Assembly: GCA_024114885.1 (NCBI GenBank)
Contig: CP099420.1
Location: 3,286,001 to 3,350,000, forward strand
Direction: 5' to 3'
Source: Septoria linicola
Lineage: Eukaryota; Ascomycota; Dothideomycetes; Mycosphaerellales; Mycosphaerellaceae
DNA length: 64,000 bases
A program made the translations under genes and the position numbers. The first letter of the stretch is position 1, and each line of letters begins with the position of its first letter. Below the pieces are notes generated by a model. The model searched no databases. It saw only the letters and a list, made by a program, of their open reading frames with translations, and was not told where the DNA came from. This document shows positions 21,573 through 32,816 of the stretch, in pieces.

Positions 21573-22326
21573 ATGAGCACAAATTCGATATCCATCGGCA
21601 GCAGCGAATAATTTCGATCAGTAGACGCAATTGCTGCGGCTTCCACGAACTCGGACGACTATCAGCGGGCGCTGGACCTATTCGACAGTGAGCAGTACGA
21701 GCAAGCCATAGAGGTCGCCAAGAAGAATTTGCACGACATCCCAGTAGCACGATTCTGGCAACTCAGGAACTGCATATTGATTATCAGCGCAGTGGAGGAT
21801 GTAGTCGAGGCACAGGTCAGTCAATCTTGGTGGCTGCGGGACATTCGTTTGATGAGAAGCGAGATCCTCACGAGGAGACCTTGCTCTCGAGGCCCGGCGC
21901 AAGCGATGCCTACTTCAGCCATCGCGAGAGTCCAAGCCATTGGATTCGGAGCTTCGCTGATGGTTGTAGCAATACCTCGACGTCGCAGAGGACATATGGC
22001 GGGTTGCAAAAGCCGAAGTCACCAATCCAGAAAGTGTCGCTCATAAGTACCTGGCCGGATTGCGCGGTGATCTTGACGAAATCGTTCGCGACCAATTCTA
22101 CGTAGAAGTCAATGCACCTGCCGCCAATGACGCTGCTGAAGGAGGCAAGGAGATGGCTGAGGACGACGAGATGGAAGCAGACGAGTCCAATGAAGAGGAA
22201 GGGGAGGCCCGAGATGAAGACGATGAGGGAGCATTCGACCTCATCGCGGCTTTGCGCGACAGCGCACACGATCCACACAGAACACCAGACCTGGTACGAG
22301 CCGCTGTCGACCACCATGTCCTATGA
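21573..22326 (+). pseudogene. Uncharacterised family, paralogue B (premature stop)
   Basis: Exon 1 runs from the ATG at 21573 to 21815 and exon 2 from 21970 to 22326 (GTCAGT...TGTAG, phase 0). It contains YQRALDLFDSEQYEQAIEVA, then VARFWQLRNCILIISAVEDV, then after splicing YLDVAEDIWRVAKAEVTNPE, and an acidic tail (EADESNEEEGEARDEDDEG). An in-frame TAA at 21609-21611, codon 13 of the frame opened by that ATG, separates the start from the conserved region, and I find no intron that removes it. Either the true start is an exon I missed, or the gene is inactivated. The 154-nt intron is long for this genome. Domain content matches paralogue A. Confidence 0.5.
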
Positions 22327-23785
22327 GGCATTGCTAATGTGTACCTACCTAGTATTACACCGCAAAAGGCACAGGACGGTGATCGTGCCGAGCAGTCATG
22401 TACTTTCCGAAGAGTCAGCTTGAGGCCGGCGCAGTCAACCACCAGCAATATGAAAGACCAGTCGTGATCGCGTAGAGGCGACAGGAGGACCACTGCTGTG
22501 GACAAAAATCTGGGATAGCTACTGACAGAGCAGGAGAGGCTAGCCAGGACTGCAGAGGTCTGAGATCTGCGTTTCTTTCCCAACCTGAGTCCTGTCTGCG
22601 AGCGGGAGTACACTATAACAGCGCAGTCCTGTCATTGGCTTCGTCACACAATCACCTGCGCTCGACTCCACGCCCTATGACCTGTCGTGAAAAGGGCCCA
22701 TCTGGTCGAGATTGGGCATCTTCCCCCAGCACTGCCAAGCCACTGATGGGGACGGATCAAATGACTACCAGGACTGGTGATCTCATACTTGCATCTTCTC
22801 GATACCAGATGTGATCACGACTTGACAGTGTAGGGCCGTTCGTGGGATCTGCTCATTCCGTCTACACTCGGCATGTTCCTCGAGTACAATCTTTCTACTC
22901 ATATTCTCCAGGATATACCAGAAGATCGACATTGGTTGGAAGAACCGAGTGGCTCAAACTCCGCATCCTCTATTACGAGGTCTTTTCACAGCTCCCCAGC
23001 CTAGGGCTACTCGTGGATCTGTCCCAAACTAGCGGATCAGGGCGTTTCGCCGAGTGCATTGATGCGACTGCTCTGGAGAGGATATTCCGGAGACCAGATG
23101 ATTGTCGAGAGGATCGGCCGCCTTGGCGTCTGTGTAATGAGTCGCTTGCGCGACTTGACGCCTTAGAACCGGTCGCGAATCTGCCCCAAAATGGTAGAAT
23201 GGGGCACACTGCGGGTTGCAAGGAAGCCACTGCTCAGTACCAGTATGCCGGCCATCGGACAGTCGTATCAGAAACCGACACTCGCTCAAACTCTGTCTGC
23301 GGTGCAATATAAACATGACACTCTCACACTACGCGCACGAGTATGTAGCAGTTTTGCTCACCGTCTCTGATCTGCGAGACGTAAGCTGAGGCATGAGGAA
23401 GCTCAAGCACAGCTAAACGTTGACGACGTTGTCAGCTGCCTTGAAGGAGGTTCTCAGAACGGGTGTAGGCAAGCTTGCACGGCGACCTGTTCTTGCACGT
23501 AGCCTGAGTCTCCTGGTCTCGTGCTACCGAATGGCAGCAACACTATAGCCACTCTTGTGAAAGCCGCGAATTGGTAACAGCATAGTCATCCCCTTCATTC
23601 AGCTGCCTTCTGGATAATACAGCTGTCTCGTTCAACAGTCCCTTGCAAATGCTCTCCTCTGTCCAAATACTGCGAGGCATGACAACATTCCGATCCGAAA
23701 CAACAACAACTTTCGCCGGACGCCACGCTGAACAAAACCAAGATCTCAAGAGCAGTCCGCAGCCTTTTCGGACCCCCACAAGCAA
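22327..23785. other. Intergenic region, no supported gene
   Basis: About 1.46 kb. The longest open frame (156 codons, 22842-23312, plus strand) has no recognisable domain and irregular composition. The right end holds the 3' flank of CENP-A, and antisense frames there are shadows of that gene. Confidence 0.4.
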
Positions 23786-24337
23786 TCAACCTAGACCTCC
23801 CCAAGCGCCACGGATCCGCCGTGCCAGCTGTATATCCTTTTGCATGATTGTTACGCGCTTTGCGTGAATAGCGCAGAGATTCGAATCTTCGAACAAGTGT
23901 ACTAGAAAGGCTTCTGCGGCTTCCTGCAACGCTTGTATAGCTTGCGACTGCCATCTTGTGACTTCAGATCCAGGAGGTGCGACATTTATACATACTTCAC
24001 GAACCTGTCGATAGCATTAGCAATATTCATCCTGAAATCCATCTTCCAATCAACTCACCAATCGTGAAAAGGGCAGCTTCGCGACCAACAGTTCTGTCGA
24101 CTTTTGATATCGACGAATCTCCTTCAGTGCTACCGTGCCCGGCTTGTATCTGCGCTTCTTTCGCGGACTTTGATCAACACTGGCTCCTCCACTGCTCTTC
24201 CTAGGCCCTTTCCCACCAAGACTAGCACGTCCTCCTCTGCCTCCTCTCGTGGGTATAGTCTTGCCGCGTGAAGGTGTGCCTGTCGATCCTGTACTCGTTC
24301 TGCCGCCCCTCGAAGATGAAGCCGCGGTACGTGCCAT
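23786..24337 (-). CDS. CSE4: Centromeric histone H3 variant CENP-A (CenH3)
   Basis: Exons 24337-24059 and 24004-23786 encode 165 residues. The 54-nt intron 24058-24005 (GTGAGT...GACAG) is phase 0 and splits FSRL from VREV. The N-tail (about 70 residues) is rich in Arg, Gly, Ser and Thr and differs from canonical H3. The histone fold begins [20 protein letters not shown] and continues [15 protein letters not shown]. Loop 1 is longer than in H3 ([16 protein letters not shown]), a CENP-A hallmark, and the fold ends with [16 protein letters not shown] and the C-terminal [21 protein letters not shown]3 has Phe where this protein has Trp in loop 1, also typical of CenH3. It replaces H3 in centromeric nucleosomes and founds the kinetochore. 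Five open codons upstream begin with TTG, so I use the ATG. Confidence 0.96.
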
Positions 24338-24944
24338 CGTAGCAGATCTCAATCTTCACGATCAGGTCAAAGTGGCTCGGCTGTGCGCGCTGTTGCGCAA
24401 ATGTGTATAGCCCAAGAGTGTGTTGCTTGCCCAATGGTCGACGCGTCGTGGTCGCTGTATGGTGCACACACAGTATGCGCTTTCCCAATGACCGCGGTCG
24501 CGCTGTAAGGTTGCGCGAGAGGATGTGCAGTCTAAGTGACGGCGAGAAGGTGTGTTGATGCTACTGCCGTTCGCCGTGACAGAATGGCAGCTTCTGTTTA
24601 CGCTGTGGAATGCAAGGGTCAGAGCGGCCCCAGCCACCCGTCACTTCCTCGTCTGTGCTGTCTGTAGTGTGGCTGACACGCTAATGCATGACCCCAGTCG
24701 CGATAGAGAGCTTATCGCGTGCGCGGCAGTGACGGCGTCTGCGCTTTCGTCAAACAAAGACGACGGACAGCTGGCCATTCGTCTCGACAGCGATACCATT
24801 ACAATTACAATTACCACGCTGCCAGTTGGAAAGTGAGTTACAGCTGTCACAAACAGCGGCAACAACAACGAAACCAGTCACCAGTGACCACGACATTTCT
24901 CCATCAACAACCGCGACTCAGCTACCCGTATACGATCAGTCAGC
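24338..24944. promoter_or_regulatory. Divergent CENP-A / Derlin intergenic region with ACGCGT box
   Basis: The two genes diverge across 607 bp. ACGCGT at 24441-24446 lies 104 bp upstream of the CENP-A ATG. It is the core of the MCB element that MBF uses in yeasts for G1/S transcription. I see no other gene in this stretch. Confidence 0.4.
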
Positions 24945-25806
24945 ATGGCGGCAATCATGGGCGGCGGAGATGGCATGGGCGCTCTGCCGCTGGAGCAATG
25001 GTTCTTTGAGATGCCCGTGTGCACAAGATGGTGGACAACAGCGACAGTGGCGACAGGCATCCTGGTGCAGTGTCAAGTGCTTACGCCCTTTCAGCTGTTC
25101 TACAGCTTCCGAGCCGTCTTTCACAAACAGCAGGTATGATAGGAAGCCTTCTCTAGTACATGGAGGGTGCGGGCATGGCTGACAGATGGCGACAGTTCTG
25201 GCGGCTAATAACGACATTCATCTACTTCGGTCCTCTATCACTCAATCTGGTGTTCCACATCTTCTTCATACAACGCTATGCTCGGATGCTGGAAGAGTCA
25301 GCAGCATCGGTGGCTCACTTCAGCTACATGCTAGCATACACAGCAATCACGCTACTCGTCGTCGCCCAACCACTCTTCAACCAGGCTTTCTTGGGGACGA
25401 CATTGAGCAGCACGCTAGTGTACATCTGGGCGAGGCGAAATCCAGACACCAGGCTGAGCTTCCTGGGTCTACTCACTTTCACTGCTCCATGGCTACCTTG
25501 GGTGCTAATAGCGTTCAACGTGGTACTACATGGCCACTGGCCCAAAGATGAGCTCTGTGGAATCGCCGTGGGTCATGGTAAGTGTGCATGGTTCGTATGC
25601 CAGGCCAGCAAGCTGATCACATTACAGTCGTGTACTTCTTCAACGACATCTACCCGTCCACGCATAATGGTCACAGGCCGCTAGATCCGCCTCAATGGTG
25701 GATCTCGTTATTTGAGCGACGAGTCCAGCCTACTCCTGGTGAAGACGTGCACGCGGCAGCTCTGAATAGAGACATTGCTGCGCCTGCGGTACCTCATGTT
25801 GGTTAA
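24945..25806 (+). CDS. DER1: Derlin (Der1-like ER-associated degradation protein)
   Basis: Three exons (24945-25133, 25196-25577, 25628-25806) encode 249 residues. The first junction uses the CAG ending at 25195, so that HKQQ joins FWRLITTFIYFG, the invariant Derlin stretch; the nearer AG would break the frame. Derlins are rhomboid-like pseudoproteases of the ER membrane that help move misfolded proteins to the cytosol for the proteasome. Family features are PCTRWW-like VCTRWWTTATV, QCQVLTPFQLFYSFRAVF, GPLSLNLVFHIFF, and six hydrophobic segments ending with PWVLIAFN. A DIYP segment follows the second intron, as in other Derlins. The C-tail (RRVQPTPGEDVH) is cytosolic. The catalytic Ser/His of active rhomboids are absent, as expected. 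Confidence 0.93.
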
Positions 25807-27287
25807 GTAGTGCTTACATCATGAATTGACTGTCATTCTCAACAAGGTGCCACACGAAAGTTCACACGAGTCTCAGCTTATTGCATCGCCGCGTGCATAG
25901 TATATTCCAGCACCAATGGCGGTACTGAAGGTGCTTCCAGATCACGATTCATGACCTTACACCGTGCACTGACGATCGACAGCAAACTGGGCTGCCTGTT
26001 CTTTGTCCTTCAAATGTGCCTCCATTACACTCGTCACTACTAGACTGCTTGCTTGCCTGAGAATCGCCTTCAAGGGGTTGCTCCACACGGAGTGCCACAT
26101 GCGCACCTTGACCGTGAGTCAACCTCTCGCCGCAACTTTCACATCTCATAGACCGATGACAGAAGATATCGCAATGACAGATGAGAATCACGACAACGAG
26201 GACCATCAACACCAACATATTGCCCTCCTCTTCACCCTCCAACAAGCCATCTCCGGACTCGGGCTCATCGGTGCGCGAAAGCTACACTGGAAGATATGGA
26301 TGATGGTTCTGGTTCAAGCACGAGAAATTGACGAAAGCTTGGCAGGTGAGATTGAGAAATTGAGTGGGTTGGTGAATAGGAATAGGACGGATGCATTGGT
26401 GCTGGGGCTGGAGAGGTGAATTATAGTTCTTGGCAGAGTAGAAGTGGACTATGGGCTTGGGTGGGTGGCTGATGGGCTTTGTAGGTATCTGCTACGAGGA
26501 GAATGGGAGGAGAGCGATGGGGAAATGATAGAGGAGGAGGAGGAGGAGGAGGAATTGAGGGAGATATTGAGGATGTTTTGTGAAGGGTAGCAATCGGAGA
26601 GGCAAGAGACGTGGAGTGAATGACTGCGAAATCTCGATTTGCCTTTTTCGGCTGCATTCCATGATGTGGTATCAGGTCGCGCAGCGCGAAATCTAGAATC
26701 TGAGCTCTAGGGTCTATGTCTAGACGACTTGCTTCTTTGCGGATCAGAGGATCACGTCCACTGTCGAAACATAACGGCGAGCCGACATACTAGAGGGTGT
26801 ACTGGATGTACAGTGCTCAATACGACAATCGACCTACATCTAACACGGATGCTTCTTGGGTAAGGCTCGTTGCAGATGTTCTTCTCTCCAGCAATTGACT
26901 GATCGCCAGCAGCGTGGCTTGTCTAGCATGTGATACCTGATCAGTATCATTCTTGCCCATTGTTTGCATCGAGACCGAAGGAGAAGCTCTCGCGCTGCTC
27001 TCCACGATGTCCAGGCTTCAGGAGACGGCGCAGGCTCTGCAGGTTTTGGTCTTTCGAGGTTGTTCGCCCAGTTTGTGCGACGTTTGGGTTCTGAGTACTT
27101 GCTCAGTACTGCCCCCGAACGGACTTGTGACGAGAATCCCCATGCGCTGCAGTGAGTCACGCCATATCATGTGAGCACGGTGTAGGTCTCAAGTCGCATC
27201 AGGGCGTGTTATGCGAGAATAAGCTCAGAAATCCTGGCGAAGGGGGATTGGGCAGTCCACGATATTATATTCTCCATCCCCATGCAT
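25807..27287. other. Intergenic region between Derlin and MFS gene
   Basis: About 1.48 kb. An 88-codon ATG frame (26155-26419, starting MTEDIAMTDENHD) has a coding-like acidic start but no recognised similarity and no supporting neighbours; I leave it as a weak candidate. A GGA-type trinucleotide run lies at about 26531-26553. Nothing else stands out. Confidence 0.35.
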
Positions 27288-29006
27288 TCATTCATCTTCG
27301 TCGACTTCAATTCTTGTGCTTCCGCGAGGTGGGAATCTCGAAAACACCAGTATGACGAATGCCAGCACCGCAACACCGCCATTGACAGCAAATGTCAGAG
27401 ACGGACGTCCGATGTCTGCAAATGCGGAGAAGACGTATCCGAACAGTCCAGTCGTGGCCAGTCTTGCTGCCATCTCCACAAGGCTGATTGCGCTTAGTGC
27501 ATCGGCACGTTGTGCGGGAGAGCACATTTGCAAAATTGTGCCCTTCGCTGCAGAACCTGTGCCGGCTGCAAGAGGGAGAACGATGGATACAACGTACATG
27601 TGCCAGCCTTTGGAGCTGAGGGTCGCCAATGCAGTCAAGATGCCGTCGACCAGGATACTGTAGCGAGTATAATATAGGTCGAATGCGAACGATTCTTCTT
27701 GGTTCGCTTGGGGCCTCGGTGGCTCTATGGGCTCTTCTCCACCACCGATCGGCTCTGGCTCGAATTCGTGCGGATCGGTCGGTAGTGATGGTATATCGGA
27801 CTCTTCAATCTTGACTTTGTCTTCGCGAGCGTCGCGGCGCTCCGTCCAGCGCCTTCCTGCTGTGATGATTGCAGGAAATGCAAAGGTCAGGAAACAACCT
27901 CGGATCAGCGAATTGATCGAGATCAGCCAGCCATTCTCTGTCGTGCCGAAATCGAGCACATCAGTGGCGTACATTTGCAGTAGAACTGGAATGTAGCCCG
28001 TCGCGAGGAGTGCTGTGAATGCTCCGGCTCCCAGCAGGATGATGCCGTACTCTGTCTGAACACGGCCATCCTTCAACCTCCACTTTGATGGCACAAACAT
28101 CCGAAGAGGATCGAAGAAAGACGACAAAGATTGTGTCCTCTTCTGCATCTCAGGCGAAAGCTCAACTCTGATCCATGGCAAGAAGAGCAAGATGTAGATT
28201 GACGACAGCAAGAACAATCCGAGCGTGATCCGGAATGGCCAAATGATGCCCAGCAAGTCAGCTGAATAACCACCAATGAGATATCCCAGGGCCGTGCCAA
28301 AGAATGCGCAGCCTTGCAATCGTCCAAGCGTGGCAGTCCTCGCAGCATGCTGCACTACCTCAGTGGCGAATGAGTTCAGCGCAAGAAGATAGCCTGCTGG
28401 ACCACCAACGATCGTGATGGCTTGACTAGCTTGGATGATCCAGATACCGAGGCCGCCTCCGAGATGCACACCAACATTCTGCACGGCCAGCCGCACTGCA
28501 GGCCAAAATACGCTGCTTAAAAGAGCAGATTTGACGCCGAATCGTTTGATGGTCCAAGTTGTGTAGAATAGATTGAGTACTCCGAATAACGTTGTCCCAG
28601 CACCGAGTAAGGCTACGGCTCTCGCAGTACTGGCCTGGATGGCAGTGTTGTGACATCGATCACCAATGGGTCCAGGATCGGGATGAGTCTTGTAGTACTC
28701 GTCACATGTCATGGTTCCGAAGACATAGATAAGGCTGTATTGTGTTTAGTCGTGCGTGCGATGAGTTTAGAGTCAGAGATTGACCTACGGGACTTGAGTA
28801 ACACCGAATGACAAGCTGACTATGGTACTCGTGAATAGCAGCCTAAGCACAATGGATGTGCCCCATGATCGTTCTTCTGAGTGTTGCTGAGAAGCAGTCT
28901 CGTCTCGAGGCTTGTGGCCGAGAAGCGGAGATCGCTCTGACGCGGTTCTTGTCTCGGCTGTAGAATGTGACTTCTTCGAATCACGGTCATCTTCTTCTGC
29001 GGGCAT
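27288..29006 (-). CDS. Major facilitator superfamily transporter
   Basis: Exons 29006-28789 and 28734-27288 (donor GTAGGT, acceptor TACAG, phase 2) encode about 554 residues; the junction reads VTQVP then LIYVFGTMTCDEYY. The N-tail is hydrophilic and ends in a SERSPLLG dileucine-like motif, then the first membrane helix (VLRLLFTSTIVSLSFGVTQ). The CDEYY segment after TM1 is shared by a group of fungal MFS proteins related to proton-coupled folate-like carriers. About twelve hydrophobic segments follow, with a long acidic loop in the middle (about residues 340-410) and a second loop with QANQEESFAFDLYY. The substrate cannot be predicted. The GC-rich linker and intron position look ordinary. No metabolic cluster surrounds it. 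Confidence 0.88.
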
Positions 29007-30136
29007 GTTGTCAGAGCTGTCCGGGTGCAGCTACTGGCATTGGACAGCAGGCCGCCTGAAGTGCAAGTACAAAATCAGCAGAAAGAAGAGTTTAGTCAAG
29101 TGTAGTCGCGATTGCGTGCGATCTGCAACGCAGCTTACCGACGCCGGCGGTGAGCTTGGCCGAGATAGCCCGGGGGCGACTTTGGCATTGTGGGACCTTC
29201 CTGTTGTGATAAGCTGTAGTGGCTTTGTCGGCAGTGTACTTGACTTTCACCTGTAGGAAGATGCTGTGTAGGGGTTTAGAAAGTGTCTAGTCTGTGTTAC
29301 GAGGAAGCTCGGAGTGACCATTGGGACATGCTGTCCGGTCTTCAGGACTTGCGGTTCGCCACGGATGAGGCACGCATCTGGCATGACTACATGTTATGGA
29401 TGTGCTGAAAGGCATCTGTCTGTAAAAAGGCAGGAATGAATTGGTATTGCTGTCGCGGAATCTACGACTTGAGGTTTCAAGATTGCTCATTCGCGTGGGG
29501 CACGCAATGTCATCGTCGGGAACTTCAGTGCGTATATGCTTGACCTCACAGCGATGTGTCGCAAGTGGAGAGATGATCTGATATCGTCTGATCGCATGTG
29601 CATTGTCGAAGTGATGGAGAAGACGAAGCGTTGTGCTCTTGTTGTGCCGTTTGAACAGAAGTTGAGCACGGGCTTCACAATTTTGACTTGAACCGCACTT
29701 GATACCGAACGAACCTGCACCTCAACATCGTTGAATCGGGAGCACACATAGTCTGCCACACCTCCCATATGCTGATGTCGTGCGCCCTTTGTGTACAGGT
29801 TCCCACACAGCGGTTTGCCAAAAGTAGACATTAATTCAAGGAACAGCGCAGCTTCTGGTCGGGACCACGACCGCTGCAGGACACCTCGGCCGAGTGCCGT
29901 TGTCCCGAGATGTCAACTTCTTTAAAGAGAGCTAGGCGAGCAACACAGAGCTATCATTGGGGCAATCATGAGCTTCTGCTTGATAAGCCTTTCTACACTT
30001 TCCCTTCTTGAGCAAAAGCGGTCGTGTTCGAGCGGGACCACGAGTTTTAAAACAAGCTTGTGAGTCTTTACCTCGAGCTACACCTTCCGACTGCACCATT
30101 CAGTCGCTCCGTCTTGGACGAAATTAGGGCGTCACT
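29007..30136. other. Divergent intergenic region between two transporter genes
   Basis: About 1.13 kb between the divergent MFS and NCS1 transporter genes. No gene is recognisable in it; open frames are at most about 115 codons and look random. Confidence 0.4.
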
Positions 30137-31783
30137 ATGGTCTGGGACGAGGAAAAGCAGCATGGACAAGCAGAAGAGCTCATTACTGAAGTGCCGGAGC
30201 GACTTCCTCAGCGACCGCTGACTACGCAAGAGAAGTTGGAGGCCACGAAAGTTCAATCTCGGGACATCGATCCACGAGACGGATCTTCAAGCAATCATGT
30301 CTTTGAGAACGATGCTGCCGATTCTTCCAGCGCAGAGACTGGCATATTTGCTCGCCTTCGACGCCTCGAGGCCACGCTGGACAGGAAGCTCGGCATTGAA
30401 TCAGAAGCCATCGATCGCAAACTTCCCGAAGACAGGAAGCCCCAGCCATGGCATGCTCAGCTCAATATGGCTCTGATATGGGCATCAGGAACGATGAATA
30501 TTTCTTGCTTTGCAACTGGCTTCTTGGGCTGGGAGTTCGGCCTCTCTCTGAAGCAGTCCATCCTAATAGTCATCTTCGCATCTCTTCTCGGTGGCGCAGT
30601 CTCGGGGTTTTGCGCGACAATGGGAGCCCCGACTGGTCTACGACAGATCTCAATCTCCCGATTCAGCTTTGGCTGGTATCCGAATAAGCTTGTCGCAGCG
30701 CTGAACACGATACAGCAGCTGGGCTGGTCGGCAGTGGGCTGTATCACGGGAGGTCTCGCATTGACTGCTGTGTCTGATGGCAATGTGTCGATCGTCGTCG
30801 GTATTATCATTATCGCAGTGTGCAGTCTAGCGATCAGCTTCATTGGACTCCGAGCGATTCTAGTGTACGAAAAGTACGCTTGGCTGGTCTACTTCATCAT
30901 ATTCATGATCATCTTCGGCCAAACGGGACGCTTCTCCGACAACACCACGCCTTCATCTCTGACTGGCGAAGATTTCAGCGGCACAGTCCTCAGCCTTTTA
31001 GCAATAGTCTACGGCTCCTCCGCCTCCTGGGCGACTATCGCTAGCGACTACTACGTACAATACGCCGTGGACGTTTCACGCACAAAAGTTTTCCTCATGA
31101 CCACTTTCGGCATCGCACTCCCCACGAGCATCGGCATGATCGCCGGATGTGTAGTCAGCTCAGCGATGAACAACAAACCAGAATGGAAAGATTCCTACGA
31201 GAACCGCGGCCTGGGATTCCTGATCAACGATATGCTATACCCAAACGGCTTCGCCAAATTCATCCTTGTGCTTCTCGTTCTGAGTGGTATCAATATGAAC
31301 ATCATGAATACCTACTCCGCCGCTCTCTCATGTCAACAATTTGCAAGACCGTTCGCGAAGGTACCCCGCTTCATTTGGACAGTGCTCTGCTTCGGAGTGA
31401 TCATTGCTCTCGCACTCGCTGGTCGCAATCAATTATTGGCATATCTGCAAAACTTCCTCTCGCTGCTGGGATACTGGTGCACGTCCTACTTTGTGATTGT
31501 GTTTAGCGAGCATTACATCTTCCGAAAGGGCAAGCTTGAGAACTATGACTTGGCCGGATGGAATGATCCTGCGAGGCTGCCGATGGGTATAGCTGGATTT
31601 ACTGCTTTTGCACTTGGAGTTGTGGTCTGGGTGTGTGGGATGGTTCAGACTTGGTTTGTAGGACCGATTGCATCGCAAATCGGCAGCTCGGGCGGCGATG
31701 TCTCTAATGAGTTGTGTCTTGTGGTGACGTTGATCACTTATGTTCCGGCACGATATTTAGAGTATAAGTATGTTGGCCGATAA
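30137..31783 (+). CDS. NCS1 purine/cytosine permease family transporter
   Basis: A single-exon gene of 548 residues. The hydrophilic N-tail includes ARLRRLEATLDRKLGIES, then ERRG-like DRKPQPWHAQLNMALIWASG, a typical start of the Fcy-type NCS1 transporters. About twelve transmembrane segments follow, with GAPTGLRQISISRFSFGWYP (a conserved substrate-loop region), a DYYVQY segment after TM6-7, and EHYIFRKG before the last helices. Relatives (yeast Fcy2, Aspergillus FcyB) take up cytosine and purines with protons at the plasma membrane. Cysteine and Asn positions that set specificity cannot be judged without alignment, so the exact nucleobase is not assigned. Confidence 0.92.
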   Translation: MVWDEEKQHGQAEELITEVPERLPQRPLTTQEKLEATKVQSRDIDPRDGSSSNHVFENDAADSSSAETGIFARLRRLEATLDRKLGIESEAIDRKLPEDRKPQPWHAQLNMALIWASGTMNISCFATGFLGWEFGLSLKQSILIVIFASLLGGAVSGFCATMGAPTGLRQISISRFSFGWYPNKLVAALNTIQQLGWSAVGCITGGLALTAVSDGNVSIVVGIIIIAVCSLAISFIGLRAILVYEKYAWLVYFIIFMIIFGQTGRFSDNTTPSSLTGEDFSGTVLSLLAIVYGSSASWATIASDYYVQYAVDVSRTKVFLMTTFGIALPTSIGMIAGCVVSSAMNNKPEWKDSYENRGLGFLINDMLYPNGFAKFILVLLVLSGINMNIMNTYSAALSCQQFARPFAKVPRFIWTVLCFGVIIALALAGRNQLLAYLQNFLSLLGYWCTSYFVIVFSEHYIFRKGKLENYDLAGWNDPARLPMGIAGFTAFALGVVVWVCGMVQTWFVGPIASQIGSSGGDVSNELCLVVTLITYVPARYLEYKYVGR

Positions 31784-31967
31784 CATACTTGAAGTTAGCA
31801 ACGACAGCACTTGATCATGAATTCACAATGCGTTTGTAGCACAATTTGTCTGTCGTCATTGCTTTCGTTATCTGTTCGTCTACGATCAACACTAATCATG
31901 TTCACATCAAGTCAAGTCATCAATTCGCCACACTCTCTCACATAGTCATCAGCACCGCACAGTACCC

Positions 31968-32477
31968 TCAACCCAATAACCTACTCCTCTCCGTCACAGC
32001 CTCCTGCTCACTCCTCCCAGACAAGTCCGGTCCTCCAGAGACAGAACCCCTCCACCACTCCCTGACCTTACTCCCCAACCCGGGCCGATACCACTCTCTC
32101 TCCTCCCTCCCCCCATCCTCCTTGACCTCAATCTCCGTCCCGGCCACAACTCCCGAACCAAAGAACGGATTCAAATTCTTCAAAAACCATCCTAGTGCTA
32201 CTAATAGCATAAGAGCTGCGATCGTGGCGAATATAGTAACAATCACGCTGAGAAGTGTTGTGGTGGAACATCCGCATCCGAGAGTCGCGGTGCGGAGTTC
32301 CCAGCGTTCGGAGGCGAGAGGGCAGATGTTTTTGTTTTTACTGGAAACTGAGGAGAGGAGAGAGGTTGCGGGGACGCAGGTGGAGGAGATGGGGCACCAG
32401 CCGCAGGAGTGCTTTTGAGAATGGGTGCAGGAGTGGCAGTCTTGGAGGCGCCAGCAGGCTGCAGCGTGGTTGTCCAT
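31968..32477 (-). CDS. PSI-domain single-pass membrane protein
   Basis: 169 residues from the ATG at 32477 (MDNHAAACWRLQD). The frame is open further upstream to 32678 but without a better start. The first 60 residues fit a PSI (plexin-semaphorin-integrin) cysteine-rich module: C-WRLQDCHSCTHSQKHSCGWCP, then C of STCVPA, C of NICPLA, and CGC before the membrane. A single hydrophobic helix follows (LLSVIVTIFATIAALMLLVALGWFL), then a cytosolic tail rich in charged residues that ends in a dileucine-like SRLLG. There is no classical signal peptide, so the N-terminus may be translocated by the membrane helix. Short PSI proteins of this form are conserved in Pezizomycotina without a known role. Confidence 0.75.
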   Translation of the reverse strand: MDNHAAACWRLQDCHSCTHSQKHSCGWCPISSTCVPATSLLSSVSSKNKNICPLASERWELRTATLGCGCSTTTLLSVIVTIFATIAALMLLVALGWFLKNLNPFFGSGVVAGTEIEVKEDGGREEREWYRPGLGSKVREWWRGSVSGGPDLSGRSEQEAVTERSRLLG

Positions 32478-32816
32478 GGCTGTTCTTTTTGAACTTGATC
32501 CTGTACTTGTCTTGTGCATTTGTTGCTTTCTCGTAGAGTAATGTTCGATTTGGGTCTCAAAGAATGAGCTGGCTCGCGGAGACTTGACAATTGACAAGTC
32601 AAGTATGTCGTTCATCATCGACATCACAGAAGTTGGCATGAGCCAAGACCCGAGCTCAAGCTTCACGGGAAGCCACACCTCTCACGACTTTGACGCGATG
32701 TCTGCTGTAAGTGAAGACGCAGCACAACAACCGCAGCACTTTTGGTCCCTCAGTGTCTGGAACGGCCGAAGTAATGTTCATCAACGATTGACGACTTTCA
32801 CGAAGGGCTGCGCACG
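32478..32816. promoter_or_regulatory. Divergent promoter region of PSI and Telo_bind genes
   Basis: 339 bp between two divergently transcribed genes. No TATA box or other clear element. Open frames here are the non-coding upstream extensions of the PSI gene and of the next gene. Confidence 0.4.

Noticed and set aside
22842..23312. 156-codon plus-strand open frame
   Set aside because: No domain, irregular composition, no promoter or splice support.
12882..24337. Regional centromere near the AT-rich island, because CENP-A is encoded 10 kb away
   Set aside because: The CENP-A gene need not sit near a centromere, the island is under 1 kb, and active genes surround it.
26155..26419. 88-codon frame starting MTEDIAMTDENHD
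   Set aside because: Some coding-like character but no similarity and no regulatory context; not enough to call a gene.
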